This document shows, piece by piece, positions 23,301-35,324 of a stretch of DNA of 64,000 nt. Both the position numbers and the translations under genes were made by a program. Under the pieces are notes generated by a model. That model searched no databases and was not told the origin of the DNA. It saw nothing but the letters and a program-made list of their open reading frames with translations. Source of the DNA: Nematostella vectensis (Eukaryota > Cnidaria > Anthozoa > Actiniaria > Edwardsiidae); the NCBI RefSeq assembly GCF_932526225.1, contig NC_064039.1, positions 15,208,139 to 15,272,138 on the forward strand, written 5' to 3'. Positions within the stretch are counted from its first letter, which is position 1; each line of letters opens with the position of its first letter.

Positions 23301-23802
23301 TGTAGTGTTTGGGTCGGGCTGGAAGACACCCTCGTGGCTAGTAAGTAGTAGATGTTCAAGGAGACCCTAACGGTAACACTTCGGGTAAATTTTACACCTT
23401 ACCACACTTTTTTAGAGTCAAAATCAGCTATTGTAAATGGATTCTTTCTCACACGTTTCTAACCCCTTTCTCACACGTTTCTAACCCTTGATTTTTAGGT
23501 GTTTCCGGCAAACAGCGACGATTCTTCGGTGGTCACCAATACTCTGATCCCAGCTGTTCGGGCTCGCTTCCTAAAGGTCAAGCCAACGGCTTGGGTTAAC
23601 CGAATCGCCATGAGACTGGAGTCCCACGGTTGTGTGTGTAGATTTATAATCGAAGACCTTTTTGTAACTGTACGATAGTTTAGAGTACTTTTGTTTGACT
23701 GAAATAGGGTTGTACTTTTAAACGATCATCCAATACCCCCAAAAGTACTATATATACTAGTGGATTTTGTAGTTATTTTACGAAGAATCATTTTGCACTT
23801 TG

Positions 23803-24118
23803 TGTGGCGCCCTACACTCTTTTTATAAGATCGTCAAATTTTCAGTTGAGCTGGGACCATTTCAGGCTGAATATGTTCTTACCGATGTTCTTAAATTTTA
23901 GTGTATATAAGAATATAATTATACCCAATGAATTATTAGGAAGAGAATTACACTAATGATCAATAGCAATGATAAGGTTGCTACTATGTGCACAATTTGA
24001 TTCTGCATTTTAGAACGTATCTGAGCCTCCGCATGTTCTTAGCATTTTCTTAAAATTTGGTGAAATCTCAGGCTGGACATTCTTATAAAAAAAGATTGTA
24101 TAGCCTTAGAAGATAATG
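23803..24118. mobile_element. MITE, family with ends at 1228 and 63720
   Basis: The left end CCTACACTCTTTTTATAAGA and the right end TTCTTATAAAAAAAGATTGTATAGCC form inverted repeats. Internal inverted motifs (CAGTTGAGCTGG.CCATTTCAGGCTGA against GAAATCTCAGGCTGGACA) are also present. The last 50 bp match 63718-63775, and the first 25 bp match about 1238-1262. Confidence 0.65.
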
Positions 24119-24335
24119 TAATATTTAGTTATTTGGGTATTGAATATTGCTAATACAGTCACAGAAGCTTGTTTTGACAATTAAAACAAATTGAATCAAT
24201 TATTTATTAAATAACTTCGATAATTCAATCATGTCCCTCCGCATCGCCATAGAGGAGGGATATCTTAAAACGAAAGAAACATAAACTTGCATCGCCCTAT
24301 CGGGGTATTCCTCGGTGTAAGAACCATTCCAGGCG

Positions 24336-24520
24336 CGTTCCCTGTATTGGACGAGGGGGGGGGACGCAGTCATATATATATATATGGAAAAAGCATAGTA
24401 TTTGGAGACTCCTTAATAAGAAATGACCCAGGCCGCCAAGGGGGGAGGGGGGGGGATGCGCGCACCTTGCGCATCCCCTCCCCCTGTGTACGCGCCTGCA
24501 TTCCCAAAGGACACCATTGC
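24336..24520. mobile_element. short MITE with G-rich interior
   Basis: The left end AGGCGCGTTCCCTGTATTGG and the right end CCCTGTGTACGCGCCTGC are imperfect inverted copies. The interior has two G-runs, a TATA-repeat and a CGCACCTTGCGCATCC block. It has the same style as the elements at 9183 and 25072 but distinct ends. Confidence 0.45.
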
Positions 24521-24984
24521 ATTTAGCTCTGTTTTCAACATGATTCGTTCTGTCAAACAAAGGAAGCTTTGTGACGCAACTCATGCATAATACACAGATT
24601 TTACACCGAGTCGCGATAGGATCCACCCCTATAGCGACTGGAGCCACTAAAATTATAAACACATAGACTGAAAAAAAATTAAATAGTTTCTACTCATGTA
24701 TTACTTCAAGTCCCACGGGTCATCTGGTCATTGACGTGATAGTCCTAGAACTTAGAACTATTTTATTATGTAAACGTGAAACTGTTGAAAACACTTCAAC
24801 AGTTTTCTAGCTGCATGTGTTTTAAAACAGCAAATAAAAAGCTTGAATTTGTCATGGCTAAAAGTAGAGAAAACAAAATTTATTCAACTTGATAACAAGT
24901 GCGCTGCTTTCAATTTCAACAATCAGAAATTTTTATAAGTCATTATTTATTATGCACTAAGCAGGATTATTTTGATAATTCAAT

Positions 24985-25510
24985 CAGAAAGGATCCAGAG
25001 AATCCACGCTTGTGTCTATCTTTCTGTCCCACGTGCTCCTGTCCGTCGAGGTTGAACGTGACGGCGACGTGACAGGCCTTTACCCAGGATTATATATATA
25101 TATTTTTTTTTGGGGGGGGGGGGGGGGGGGGGGGGGTGCGAAATCCGAGAAAGTGGACATAATTTTTGTGGAGGGAAGGGGGGAAAGAACGTTGCAGTAT
25201 CTCCACAGAACGTTTATTTTCGGATTTTGCTATAAAAATGCCTGATTTCTGGATTGATGACATACCAGAATTATCTAGCTTATGCTTTATAGTTTTGTCT
25301 ACAAATAGCACGTCTATTGAGAACCGAAAGTGGATTTTCGGCCGTTGTCGGGGGGAGGGGGGTGCGTTGCACCGCCCTGGGTACGGGCCTGCGTAAGGTG
25401 AGTCTACCTTTGAAATAACTATATCATTTTTTTCCGTTTATCCCATTTTTAATAAGGATATCTAGTAGGTGGAACCTACTAGATTTTTTATCGGTTTCAA
25501 AAATAAACCC
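24985..25510. mobile_element. second copy of the element flanking the satellite, with nested MITE
   Basis: The left end (GGATCCAGAGAATCCACG, TTTCTGTCCCACG) matches 18183-18275. The right end (GGTGAGTCTACCTTT, AGTAGGTGGAACCTACTAGA, TCGGTTTCAAAAA) matches 20412-20510. Between them, where copy 1 has the satellite, lies a G-rich element (25072-25395) with inverted ends ACAGGCCTTTACCCAGG / CCTGGGTACGGGCCTGC. Confidence 0.55.
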
Positions 25511-25589
25511 CGTACTTTCTCCTCTTAGCCTTTAGTGAACGCAAAGGATCATGGGAATCAGTGTTCCCCGCGCAATTTTCGAATTCAAC

Positions 25590-28500
25590 ATGGCGGCCAT
25601 GTCAAGCATATCCATTGCTGAGATCAAAAGAGACCTTCTTTACGCCTCTAAAGAGTGCTCTGATAGGGGACTTGTACACTCGGCGAAATGGTAAGGCATG
25701 TTTAGTCGGTATATATCAAGTATGACTTTCATGTGCAACAGAACCCCTGTCTGATAGCAAAAATTTCACATTAAGCATAATCATGATAAGTAAAGTACTT
25801 GACTTACTAACATCTTCGCCGAAGAGTGGACTCTTACAATACAACATGTAGTACAGTTTTGCTGATTTCATAAACATTTAGTGAGTCATCACTTCGCTTG
25901 ATCACATCTTTAATCATGCTAGGGGCAATGCTAGGCTTGGTTGAGGAAAAGGGTATGATCCAGTTATTTTGGAAAATGTCACAGGTTTAGTAAACTACTT
26001 GTTATTTGAATGCCAAGACTTAGCTACGTGTCCCTCTCAAGAAATCTCACACGCCTTTCTCTGTATATTTCAAATATATTCTAACATATTATAATATTTG
26101 ATTTACTGACAGGTCAGCGGAGCTTTCATTCTCCTTACCCTCCTTCCAAATGAGTAACCACCTGCCACAAACAGATTACAGCGATCCCCAGTTCGTCCAA
26201 GAATATGATGCGTACTGCTGGGCGAAGACACTCCTGGACTGTAAGGAGTATGATAGGGCGGCCTTTTTCCTGGAAAGTTGTAAAAGTCACAAAGCATATT
26301 TTTTATATGCATATGCTAAGTACCTTGTAAGTATCTTGTCAGCTTCCACTTCCAAAAGTCCTAAATATTCACTGTATTTCAGACCATTTACCAGTCACAA
26401 ATGTGTTATTCAATGTTACTACTAGACCTAAGTACCATTTTCACAGAAATTATGACAAAGAGGGAATGGGTTACTGTTGAGAGCAATGAAAATGTGACCT
26501 TGGCGTTTTGCATCAGCTTTTAGTGTAAGGTATTCCATATTTTCAGTTTGTTGAGTGGATCTTTAGTTGAGTCCTCCTCTCCCATAAACCCCTATCTTTC
26601 TCCAATTCAATTAAAGATTAAATAGTAGGGTTAAAAGGTATTATGATTATATATCCAAATTAATAATTCCACACCCATTGAGAATAAAATTTCTTGTCTG
26701 GGAATAGGACATGGACCATCTATGTTTCAAGTTTTGCATCATTTGCATAGTAATGGTTGTGGTAGGTGTTATGACTTGTCAAGGGGGTTTGATTGATAAT
26801 GCTTAAATTTCCAGACAAGATCTTGATTTTGAGTGCTTGCAAATTACTGAACTAAGAATTTGGCAGTAATCATTATTTTCTGTTTGATGGTAGTCTGGGG
26901 CCAAGCACCAACAAGAAGAGATTGTGGATGTCATAGGTAGGAGTTAGGGGGGTTACCCTCTAGAAGGTGTCTGTTGATGCCTGTATTCCCCTAACATCCA
27001 GTCTGGGTATTTTACTGATCGTGACCCAATTTTCCAGACTGACTATGCCTCTAGACTAAAACTCTACATGTCACTATTTGTATTTCAAATTTTTGGTCTC
27101 TGGGTAGAAGGCATTGCATTCATGTGACACATCCCTTGGAATGATTCAGGGTGGTCATAGGTCATCACATGGTCGTAGAAATAGGAAATAACATATGGAA
27201 ACAAATAGGAAGGGACAAAAAAAATAAACAGATGATCATTGTAGCGGGGTAGCACATGAAAAGGAACTTTCTTCTAAGGGGACAACCCTTTAGATTTTAG
27301 AAAAAGGGTCAATAAATAATGGAATAAATGGTAGCAATTAAAGGGTAAAAAGATTGAATTAGGGGATTGGAACTTCTATTAAATGGACACCCTTGCAAGA
27401 GAAAAATGTACAGTGTGTGAGGTTTCTGTTGAAGAATATAAAAACAAAACTTTGGACAATGAGAGTGTGTTCTTTTAATACAATATTAGACAAAAATTGA
27501 AAACACTTATTCAAAACCATCACATGGCTTTATGCTCGCACTCAGTTATGATTAAGCTTTTGATGTATACCTAACTTTATTTTATCCTTTTTTATAGGTC
27601 CCCAAGAAACTGTCAGAAACAAAGCTCTGGTTCCATTGCGAATAGAGTTGTCTAAAAGGCATAAGGAACTTGATGGTTTTGGTTTGTATTTGTAAGTATA
27701 GAATACAGTACTTTTGTTTTATTTATAATTTGCTTCACTTCTAGCTTTAGTCTCTTACCCGTTCTATTTTAATATAAATGATACTTTTAATATAAATGAT
27801 ATAGGCTCATACTGCACACACAAAAGCCTGAATTGATAATTGTTAGAAATATACCAAAAAAACGATTGACTTCTGAATTTGTATGTCAAGTAGAAGGGAA
27901 TTGTTAGTGGTCTGGTTAGCATTCAGTACTGCAGTCAGGCAAGACATAGATCACAGCTGTTGCTTAGCAGTGCTAGAGGCATGCTTTCTTTAGAAATTTG
28001 CATTTTCTTACAAAATACCTTACACTTTCTTGCAAAGCTGGGAAATTATTGCTATAATTTTTCTTTGTGGCTAGGCCTTGCAATCTATCCATCCTTGCAA
28101 TCTAGCCATCTCTCATGTTTGTTGCAGATATGGTTTGGTCCTAAAGAAGCTAGATCTAAAGAAGGATGCCCTTGCTGTGTTAGAAGAGGCAGTGAATGCA
28201 GAGCCCTTGCACTGGGGTGGATGGCTTGAATTGGCCTCCCTTTGCACCAGCAAGGACATGGTAGTATGCTTAGAGTCTGTCTTATAGTTAGCACAAAGCC
28301 CTTGCTCTAAGGGTGGATGGCTTGAATTGGCCTCACTTTTCACTAAACTCAGAAATGTAAGGCTAGACAATCATTCAGCCCACTGAAAGAATCACAGCAT
28401 AGAAAAGCATCTGTAGCATGCTGTGAATGGCCTTGCTTTAATGTGTCTTCATAAATGCTAATATTAGCAAATAGTTTCCAAGTACCTCTCCTAAGTAAGT

Positions 28501-31500
28501 GCCCCATTTGGTGCAAAATGTTATAAATAAGTGCTCCTCTTTAAAAAAGCTCAAGGCGTCCACTGTCCTTTTTTGTATATTCATTAAGTATGTATTGTGT
28601 ATTAGAGCGAAATTGAGAGTAGAGTTATGAATAACGTTGTCTTCTTTTTTCAGTTGCAAAATCTGAAGCTGCCGGGTCACTGGATGCAGGAGTTTTTTGT
28701 TGCCCATGTTGCCCTGGAGGTACAAACAAGTGATGATAGTATACAGCAGTACGCTAACCTGAGTGCTGCAGGCTTTGGGGAAAGCTATTATATTCTGCTT
28801 CAGACTGCCCTGGCCAACTACCAAGCCAGAGGTACGAGGGGCTGCAAATCCTTTTTCATTGTATGCAGGGAAGAAACTAGTTTAGATCCAGTACAAAACA
28901 ACTTTTTTTATGATACAATGTTGCCTCCATTGAGCAGCCAACCTCTATTTATGTGGCTAACTATCTTAGTCACAAAGTACTATATTTGGCTTCTTAACCT
29001 TCTTAAAGCCTAATCTCTGATAAGCTCAACATTTTAAGGTCCTAAGAGGTACAGAACCACACAGTATACCTCTTGATTATACTCCACAACTACTAATAGT
29101 AACCTTTAATCTTAACAAGCCCCCTAGATACCAAGTTCCATGACTTCTGAACTTGCAAGCAGTCATCACTTGACATGATGCTGGAGGCATCTAAATATAA
29201 AACATGGCTCGAGGACATGTGTAGTGTCCGCCAAATACAGTCTTAGGTTGGGTACTACGAGGCGCACACAGATGACAAAAACCAAAAGACTAAACGATTT
29301 TGTAACTGTAAAATATGTTAATTGTTAATTGTGTGTACTGTAAGTTTGTTGGCGCTCTCCCTGCAATTCAGTCTCAACTGCAATAGGGAATAATAAACTT
29401 ATATTATAATTATTATAAAACAGCTGAGAATTGTCCATGATCTTCACAAGTAGTTTATTAAGGAGCTGAATATTGCCATTGTCATTGGCCACATGATAAA
29501 AGTCCCATATTATTTGAAAATAAATATTACATTGTGCTAGATGCCATGTTAAGTATGGCTTGAAGATACATTATTTACTGAACTATTGCTATTGCTCTTT
29601 AGATTTTGATGCAGCTGTTGGGGTATTTGCAAAGTTACAGAAGAAAGATCCCTACTCACTAGAGCAGATTGACACATACTCTAACATCCTATATGTCAAG
29701 GTAATCCTTAAAACTGAATCAATTGTCAAGAATGATATTTATTTGAAAAAATATATATATTTGATAGTAGGAATTCTTTAGCACAGTATTTGACATATTC
29801 TAGTTTATTGATAGGATAAAAATGTGACCAAAATGTGATTGTAGATCCATATGTTATATTATTATACTAAATTTCATAGCCTTGATGTTTGTCTGCAAAT
29901 TTGTTGAAGCAGATTTTCAGGAGTATATATTGAAGTTTGCAAATTGGACTTGGTTTTTCTTGAGATTTTATGACAGCTTTTTAAAATGTTCTTGTCACAT
30001 AATATGAGTTTATTTTGAAAATAACCTAGGAAATGAAGCCAGAGCTAAACCATCTTGCTCACCATGCATGTCAAGTTGACAAGTACTGTGAGGAAACATG
30101 CTGTGTTATTGGTAAAGCAATTTATTTAAAATTAAAGTGCCAATCTGAAATCATATGATGGGTAGGCTTGTCCAAGGGTAGGGGATTTATAAAAGCATTT
30201 AGTCACACTTTGTGATTGTTGATAACAGTTTTTTTCAGAGTTCTAATCTGATTAGGACCATCTTTGATTGGTTGTGTATTGATCAGGTGCATTTAGTCTC
30301 GCTTATGATTGTTGATAACAGTTTTTTTTTCAAAGTTCTAATCAATAATTAGGACCATCTTGATTGGTTGTGTATTGATCAGGTGCATACCCAGGAATTG
30401 CTAAGGGGTGTGCACAGTCATAGTTGTTATACGAGTTACGTGACCCGATAGAGCAAGTTCATACAAGATTCTGTAAATTAATCCTAGGCATTAGCAGAAC
30501 TAGGACAATTCCCATTTATAGTCGAGATGAAAGCAAAAGCGATATCATTTTGGGCGCGCCTTCTGACACTTGATGAACACAGAATAGCATAACAAACATC
30601 TGGACCAATTAAGTTTTACAAATTCGCGTAACTGGGCAATGGAAATTAAATCACTTTTATTTCAAAACAGTTATGGCTACTGTTGGGAGTACCAAAGCGA
30701 ATTCAAACAGAGATTAAAAGATATCAAAATGCAAGATTGGACATCAAGCCTTTTCAACGATAATTCCAGACCAATTGGAGGGAACAAACTAAGAACATTC
30801 AGAAAATTCAAATCAGAATAGAAATTAGAGGATTATTTACAAAAAGAATCAAATATAGAATATCGTAGGGCACTAAAAAAACTAAGAATTTAAGTGACCA
30901 CATTCTACAAATTGAAAGAGGTTGCTACAATAAAAATTATATAACACCAGAATCACTGGTTTGCCTGCGCTGTCACATGTCACACTATGGAAAATGAAGA
31001 ACTTTTTCTTGTCAAATGCCCAATTTACAAAGAACTTAGAAATACTCTTTCGCAACAACTAAATAGACAATTCCCAAACTTAAAGATTTAATAGCCCCCA
31101 AAAAACACCATAGCATTGTAGCTTAATACATTTTTTACTGATTTTTAATAGACAATCTTATTCACTATCAATCTCAATCATATTCACGGCACTCTAATAA
31201 ATCTGCCTGCCTGCCTGTCTGTCTGATAAGGTGATAAAATTTTATTATCCTTTAGCTGCTTTAAAAAAAAGTTACCCATGCTTTGATACAGTAGATTGGT
31301 CAAGTGGGGTGGGTGTGTGTACCCTTGCCAAGGTACAGGTATTGATCAAGTTGTTCCTTTTCTAGGAAACTACTACAGTTTGCAAGGTCTCCATGAGAAA
31401 GCCATAGTCTATTTCCAGCGAGCACTTAAGCTGAACCGGCAGTACACCTCTGCCTGGACACTGATGGGTCACGAGTTCATGGAGCTCAAGAATCCAACTG

Positions 31501-34500
31501 CAGCTATTGAATCATACAGAAAGGCTGTTGGTATGAAATTTGGTATTCTAGATAACTGCCGCCATTGAGCCCTACAAGACTTAAATTGTTTGTATGAAAT
31601 GTGATATTCAGCTGGAGGTTTATCAGGGGCATTTGGTACAATCACATGCTTTCTTATTTGGCAAAGCCTAAAATATAAAAATAATTTTTCTTAACCCCCC
31701 CCCCCCCCTTTATACTGTTCTGTACAGCCCTTATACAAGCATTCAGATAATCAGAAAAGAAAATCATATGTTGAATTCATCTTAAAAACCTAGAAAACAC
31801 AGATTGTTTAATAGCATAGCTTTATTTTAATGTATTGCTAGATTATGAGATTTAAAAAAAATAACAATCCTGATAAAGGTTCTCTTGATCTTACCCATTT
31901 CTCTTTTCAGACATTAACTGTAGAGATTACAGGGCATGGTATGGACTTGGCCAGACATACGAGATCCTTAAAATGCCATTCTACTGTCTGTACTACTACC
32001 AGCAAGCACAAAAACTAAGGTGCAGTGACGACAATGATAATGATAGAGTTCTATCTAAACAAAAGGTACTTGGCAAATCAAGGATGTCCAGAGGGACTTT
32101 GATGACCATCTTGGATGAGGATTGTTTAAACACATTGACTCCCCCCCCCCCCCCCCTATTTTGCATTTTATACAGCCCATCAAAGTCAAACAGGGCTGCA
32201 CCTAGTCAGCGGTTTCCTAGCTTTCCAACAGAGCTCAGCTTTTTGGTTGCCTGTACTTTTCATAAAAAATACAGCTATAAGCATATTGGGAGGACATCCT
32301 GAAGTCTATTGGGGCATAATTGAGTGCTGTGCTTATGGATATTTCCAAGCAAAGGTGGATTCATGGTGATTTTTTCTAGTTTGGCTTTGCCTGGATTAGA
32401 AAATAATTCTCCAATGAATCACCACAGCTCTCCTAAATGCTGTCTTTTCTGAAACCAAATTGATTCCAAAATTGTTTACACTGCTATTCTGGGTCTGTAT
32501 GACCTGGAATTGATTTGTTTGGCTTTGGGGTGAAAAGACTTTGGGGAGAGGAGTGTTGACTGGCCCTCCCCTCGTGAAATTTTCCCCGGATCTCCCAGAA
32601 TGCTTTGCAATCATTGGCATCCAAGTGGTTTCACAAGCTTTCAAGTAGTGGATATTGTGTTTTGAGGCCATGAAAATGGACCAAGAGGATCAGAATAAAG
32701 GTATCTATTTGTGTCTTGAGCTGTGTTTGCTGATCCTTCTCCCTTGTGTGTTATTTTCACGTTTTGTTGAGAGGTGTGATTCTGCTTTTTTTTACTTGTC
32801 TGATTTGAAATTTGTCAAAAAGCCTGAACTATTTGGCTTAAGAGTAGTAGCTATCACCTTGGTTGGATGCATTTTTCCCTCAGATAGATACCTGAGTATC
32901 TTCATCTTTGTTGTGTTTATTTTGCGGGTTGTTGGTACTTCTCAAGGCCAGTACAGGCCGGTTAAGGGGCCAATGTGTTTTGGCCCTCTTCCCCTTGCCA
33001 TGATGGTCCCCGTCCTTTTTCTTCTGTACTAGAATGGTACATACTTTATACACAAAAATATTTTAGACCGTTTGGAGAAAAAAAATCTGAGAGGTTTTTT
33101 TTTATGTAAAATAGCATACTGATAATGTCTGCTCTAGCTAAGAACTTTTGCTCATTTTAACTGCTGCTGTTTTCTCTACATTGCTTGCCTCTTGATTTTA
33201 TTTTTGGTTATGAGGGTATGACCTCATCTTTAATAGCAAAATGTTACTTCCATCACAATCCCAAGCACGTTTGAAAACAATAGTACTTATGTTCCGAAAT
33301 TTGTTGAAAAATCAGCATCAGGAAATTGCCTAAAAAAAACATCTAAAATTCTGAATTGCCTGAAAATTTTTGTCAGTCTGGAAATGTTTTTTGAGGTTAA
33401 GATGACACTTTTTTTAACCTATTTGCCCCCTTTTCTCAGGCCAAATGATTCTAGAATGCTTGTTGCTTTGGGAGATTGTTACGAGAAGCTTGAGAAATTA
33501 CAAGAGGCCAAAAAGGTAATACTCTCTTTTTTTTATTTTAATGTTTATAAAGCATTTTTTGTATACAGTTTTAATTCTTGTACAATATACTTACTAGTGA
33601 TTTTTTGTTTGGTACAAAGAGTTTCTTCAGGGCCATATCTGTGGGTGATTTAGAAGGCATAGCTGTCATAAAGTTGGCAAGGTGATATTTTATTATGCTC
33701 TTTCAAAGTCTTTAAAGTCTTAAATTTTACTGGGTAAAATCCTGCAATAGGTTATAATGCATTTCACCAGGAATGGACAATCTTGACAACTCTACTTATG
33801 GACATTTTCCAAAATCGTTTAACTGCTCTTGAAAACTGTAATAACAGTAAAAGAACCAAATGTATGGACACTTTTAACCCATTGACCCATGGCTGAATTT
33901 ACACAAAATAGCTTTTATGGCTACAACTAATCACTAACAGGTATCAACTTGGAATTACTAAGTATTTTCTTTGTTCCATGTTTGGCATAAAACTGTTTCA
34001 ATGGCTTTAATTACATTTTGTTCTCAGAATTAAAAGTGCTATGTATAACAGCACCATGCATAGATCAGCCAAATTAAAAGCACAAATTTTTTTGCCATCT
34101 TTTTTGCTACTGCTCTTAAAAAAAGTATTTATTAATTGGTGGAGGGCACCAATTAAAATACTTAAAAGTTGTCCACACTTTTGGTTCTCAATCTTCAACT
34201 TTTGAACAGTGTTCTCAAACAGAGACTGCACTTTTGATGGTTTTGCTGGTGGATATAAAAATCAAGTCCAAAGACCTTGAAATCTGCGAACACCTAAAAA
34301 TATCCTATAACAAGCTAAATTGCTTTTCAGGATTTCATTAGTTTTTGTTAAGGAAAACTTGTAATACTGCCTGCTATTCTTTGGCTTTTCTCTACCAGAC
34401 TCCATGACCAACTCCATGAAGAAGACGATGCTGCCAAATATTATTTACGCTACATCGAACAGACAGAGATGATTGGGGTAGGATGTTATTTACCAATAAA

Positions 34501-35324
34501 ATCAAATATTGTTTCCAGGACCCGTCAAAATTTGAGCCAGCAGATCATGGTGTTTGGTGATACAAAATTTACTTTTTGAGTAAAGGAAATGGTAGAGTTT
34601 TCTTGGCAGCCTCCAGCGGTCGGGCTGCAAAGGAGACTGAGGAAATGGTAGCTTTGGACCTTTTATACTCATCATCTTTTACCATGCTTTATAGGTTGTT
34701 TCCACAGAAGAGCTCTGTATAGCATATACATTTGTAGCAAGATATTACCTCAAGAAAAAGAAGCTCATGGAGGCAGAAGTTTACGCACACAAATGCTGTG
34801 AATATAACGAGGTAAAGATATCTATTACACATGTGTTGCATTAGCGACTTATTGATTATAAATGAAGTGCTTAAGTAAGAGGTGCTCAAGTGCCCCCCTC
34901 AACGTGAGAGACACACACCTCCATTGATAAACAAGATGGTCTGTTTATTTTAGGGTGGTCTGTGCATCACATGCTGGTTTCTGTACTACCAGATGGTCTT
35001 TTTACTTGATTAATGGAAATAATTCCTGTCCATTTGTTAATTATTGAAATAATTATTTAAAAAAGGTTTATAATTATCACAATAATAATAATAATAATAA
35101 TAATTTTTTTTTCCGTTTCTCAGAGCCGAGAGGAGGGTAAAAGCCTGTTAAAAGAAATTGCTCTTTCAAGAAGTCGAGGGGAATGTGTGAGTGTTGATGA
35201 AATGTACAGCCATGAACTCTCCATTGGACACTTAGCTGAGGAGGCCATGCAACCCGCAGCGATGACCCCAGGAGATGTTTCACCTATCAACCTGAACTTT
35301 AGTATCCCACAAGAGGGACCCTGA
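25590..35324 (+). CDS. CDC23: anaphase-promoting complex subunit 8 (15 exons, 583 aa)
   Basis: Exons: 25590-25690, 26113-26326, 26894-26936, 27598-27691, 28128-28260, 28654-28831, 29603-29700, 30030-30111, 31366-31530, 31911-32019, 33440-33515, 33620-33681, 34399-34477, 34695-34811, 35124-35324. Every phase closes; the sum is 1752 nt. CDC23/APC8 is a TPR scaffold of the APC/C ubiquitin ligase that drives anaphase and mitotic exit. The N-terminus has the APC8 domain ([31 protein letters not shown]). It is followed by the helix [18 protein letters not shown] and TPR arrays that match human CDC23 nearly residue for residue ([61 protein letters not shown]). The tail keeps the [12 protein letters not shown] ending. 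Length is close to human (597). The ATG lies in AACATGGCGGCC. A 43-nt micro-exon (exon 3) encodes the acidic linker [13 protein letters not shown]. Confidence 0.98.
28291..28347 (+). repeat. decayed partial duplicate of CDC23 exon 5 inside intron 5
   Basis: This 57-bp segment carries the same GGGTGGATGGCTTGAATTGG block as the end of exon 5 (28197-28250) with several substitutions and small indels. It lies 30 bp after the exon 5 donor and has no usable splice sites or frame. Confidence 0.85.
30197..30385. repeat. about 95-bp direct duplication in CDC23 intron 8
   Basis: The segment with GCATTTAGTC, GATTGTTGATAACAG, TTCTAATC and GATTGGTTGTGTATTGATCA occurs twice in tandem (about 30197-30291 and 30291-30385) with small differences. 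The LINE fragment follows immediately. Confidence 0.85.
30400..31228 (+). mobile_element. decayed LINE 3' end (RT C-terminal region) in CDC23 intron 8
   Basis: Fragments in shifting frames read [17 protein letters not shown], then [32 protein letters not shown], then [17 protein letters not shown] and [11 protein letters not shown]. This order, with a Cys/His-containing E-x-FL-x-x-CP-x-Y block, is the C-terminal end of non-LTR reverse-transcriptase ORFs of a clade different from the copy at 7922. Several stops and frameshifts mark it as dead. A short TGCC/TGTC microsatellite (31203-31226) forms the tail. Confidence 0.8.

Larger units (their letters stand above)
20930..23678 (+). pseudogene. 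secreted PAN/apple-EGF-discoidin (F5/8C) gene with three in-frame stops
   Basis: Exons 20930-21141, 22026-22195, 22461-22777, 23499-23678; phases close (879 nt, 293 codons) and all splice sites are canonical. Exon 1 encodes a signal peptide (MMRTLLYILSVTMLVWQLL) and the start of a PAN domain (CNSPALYDVKNY, NMAAILSCFEAC). Exon 2 completes PAN (SSCELNSDSHLSHP) and gives an EGF-like piece (CSDADCSTNTTC). Exons 3-4 form a discoidin domain: CSAALGMQDRRITD, VRKVASQGLGR, SWFVKSYTIDYT, VFPANSDDSSVV, IAMRLESHGC. In this same frame TAG lies at 22111-22113, TAA at 22505-22507 and TAA at 22571-22573. Splicing and sequence are otherwise intact, so this is a recently disabled gene, a polymorphic null allele, or less likely a readthrough gene. 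Such domain mixes are typical of cnidarian secreted or adhesion proteins. Confidence 0.8.
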
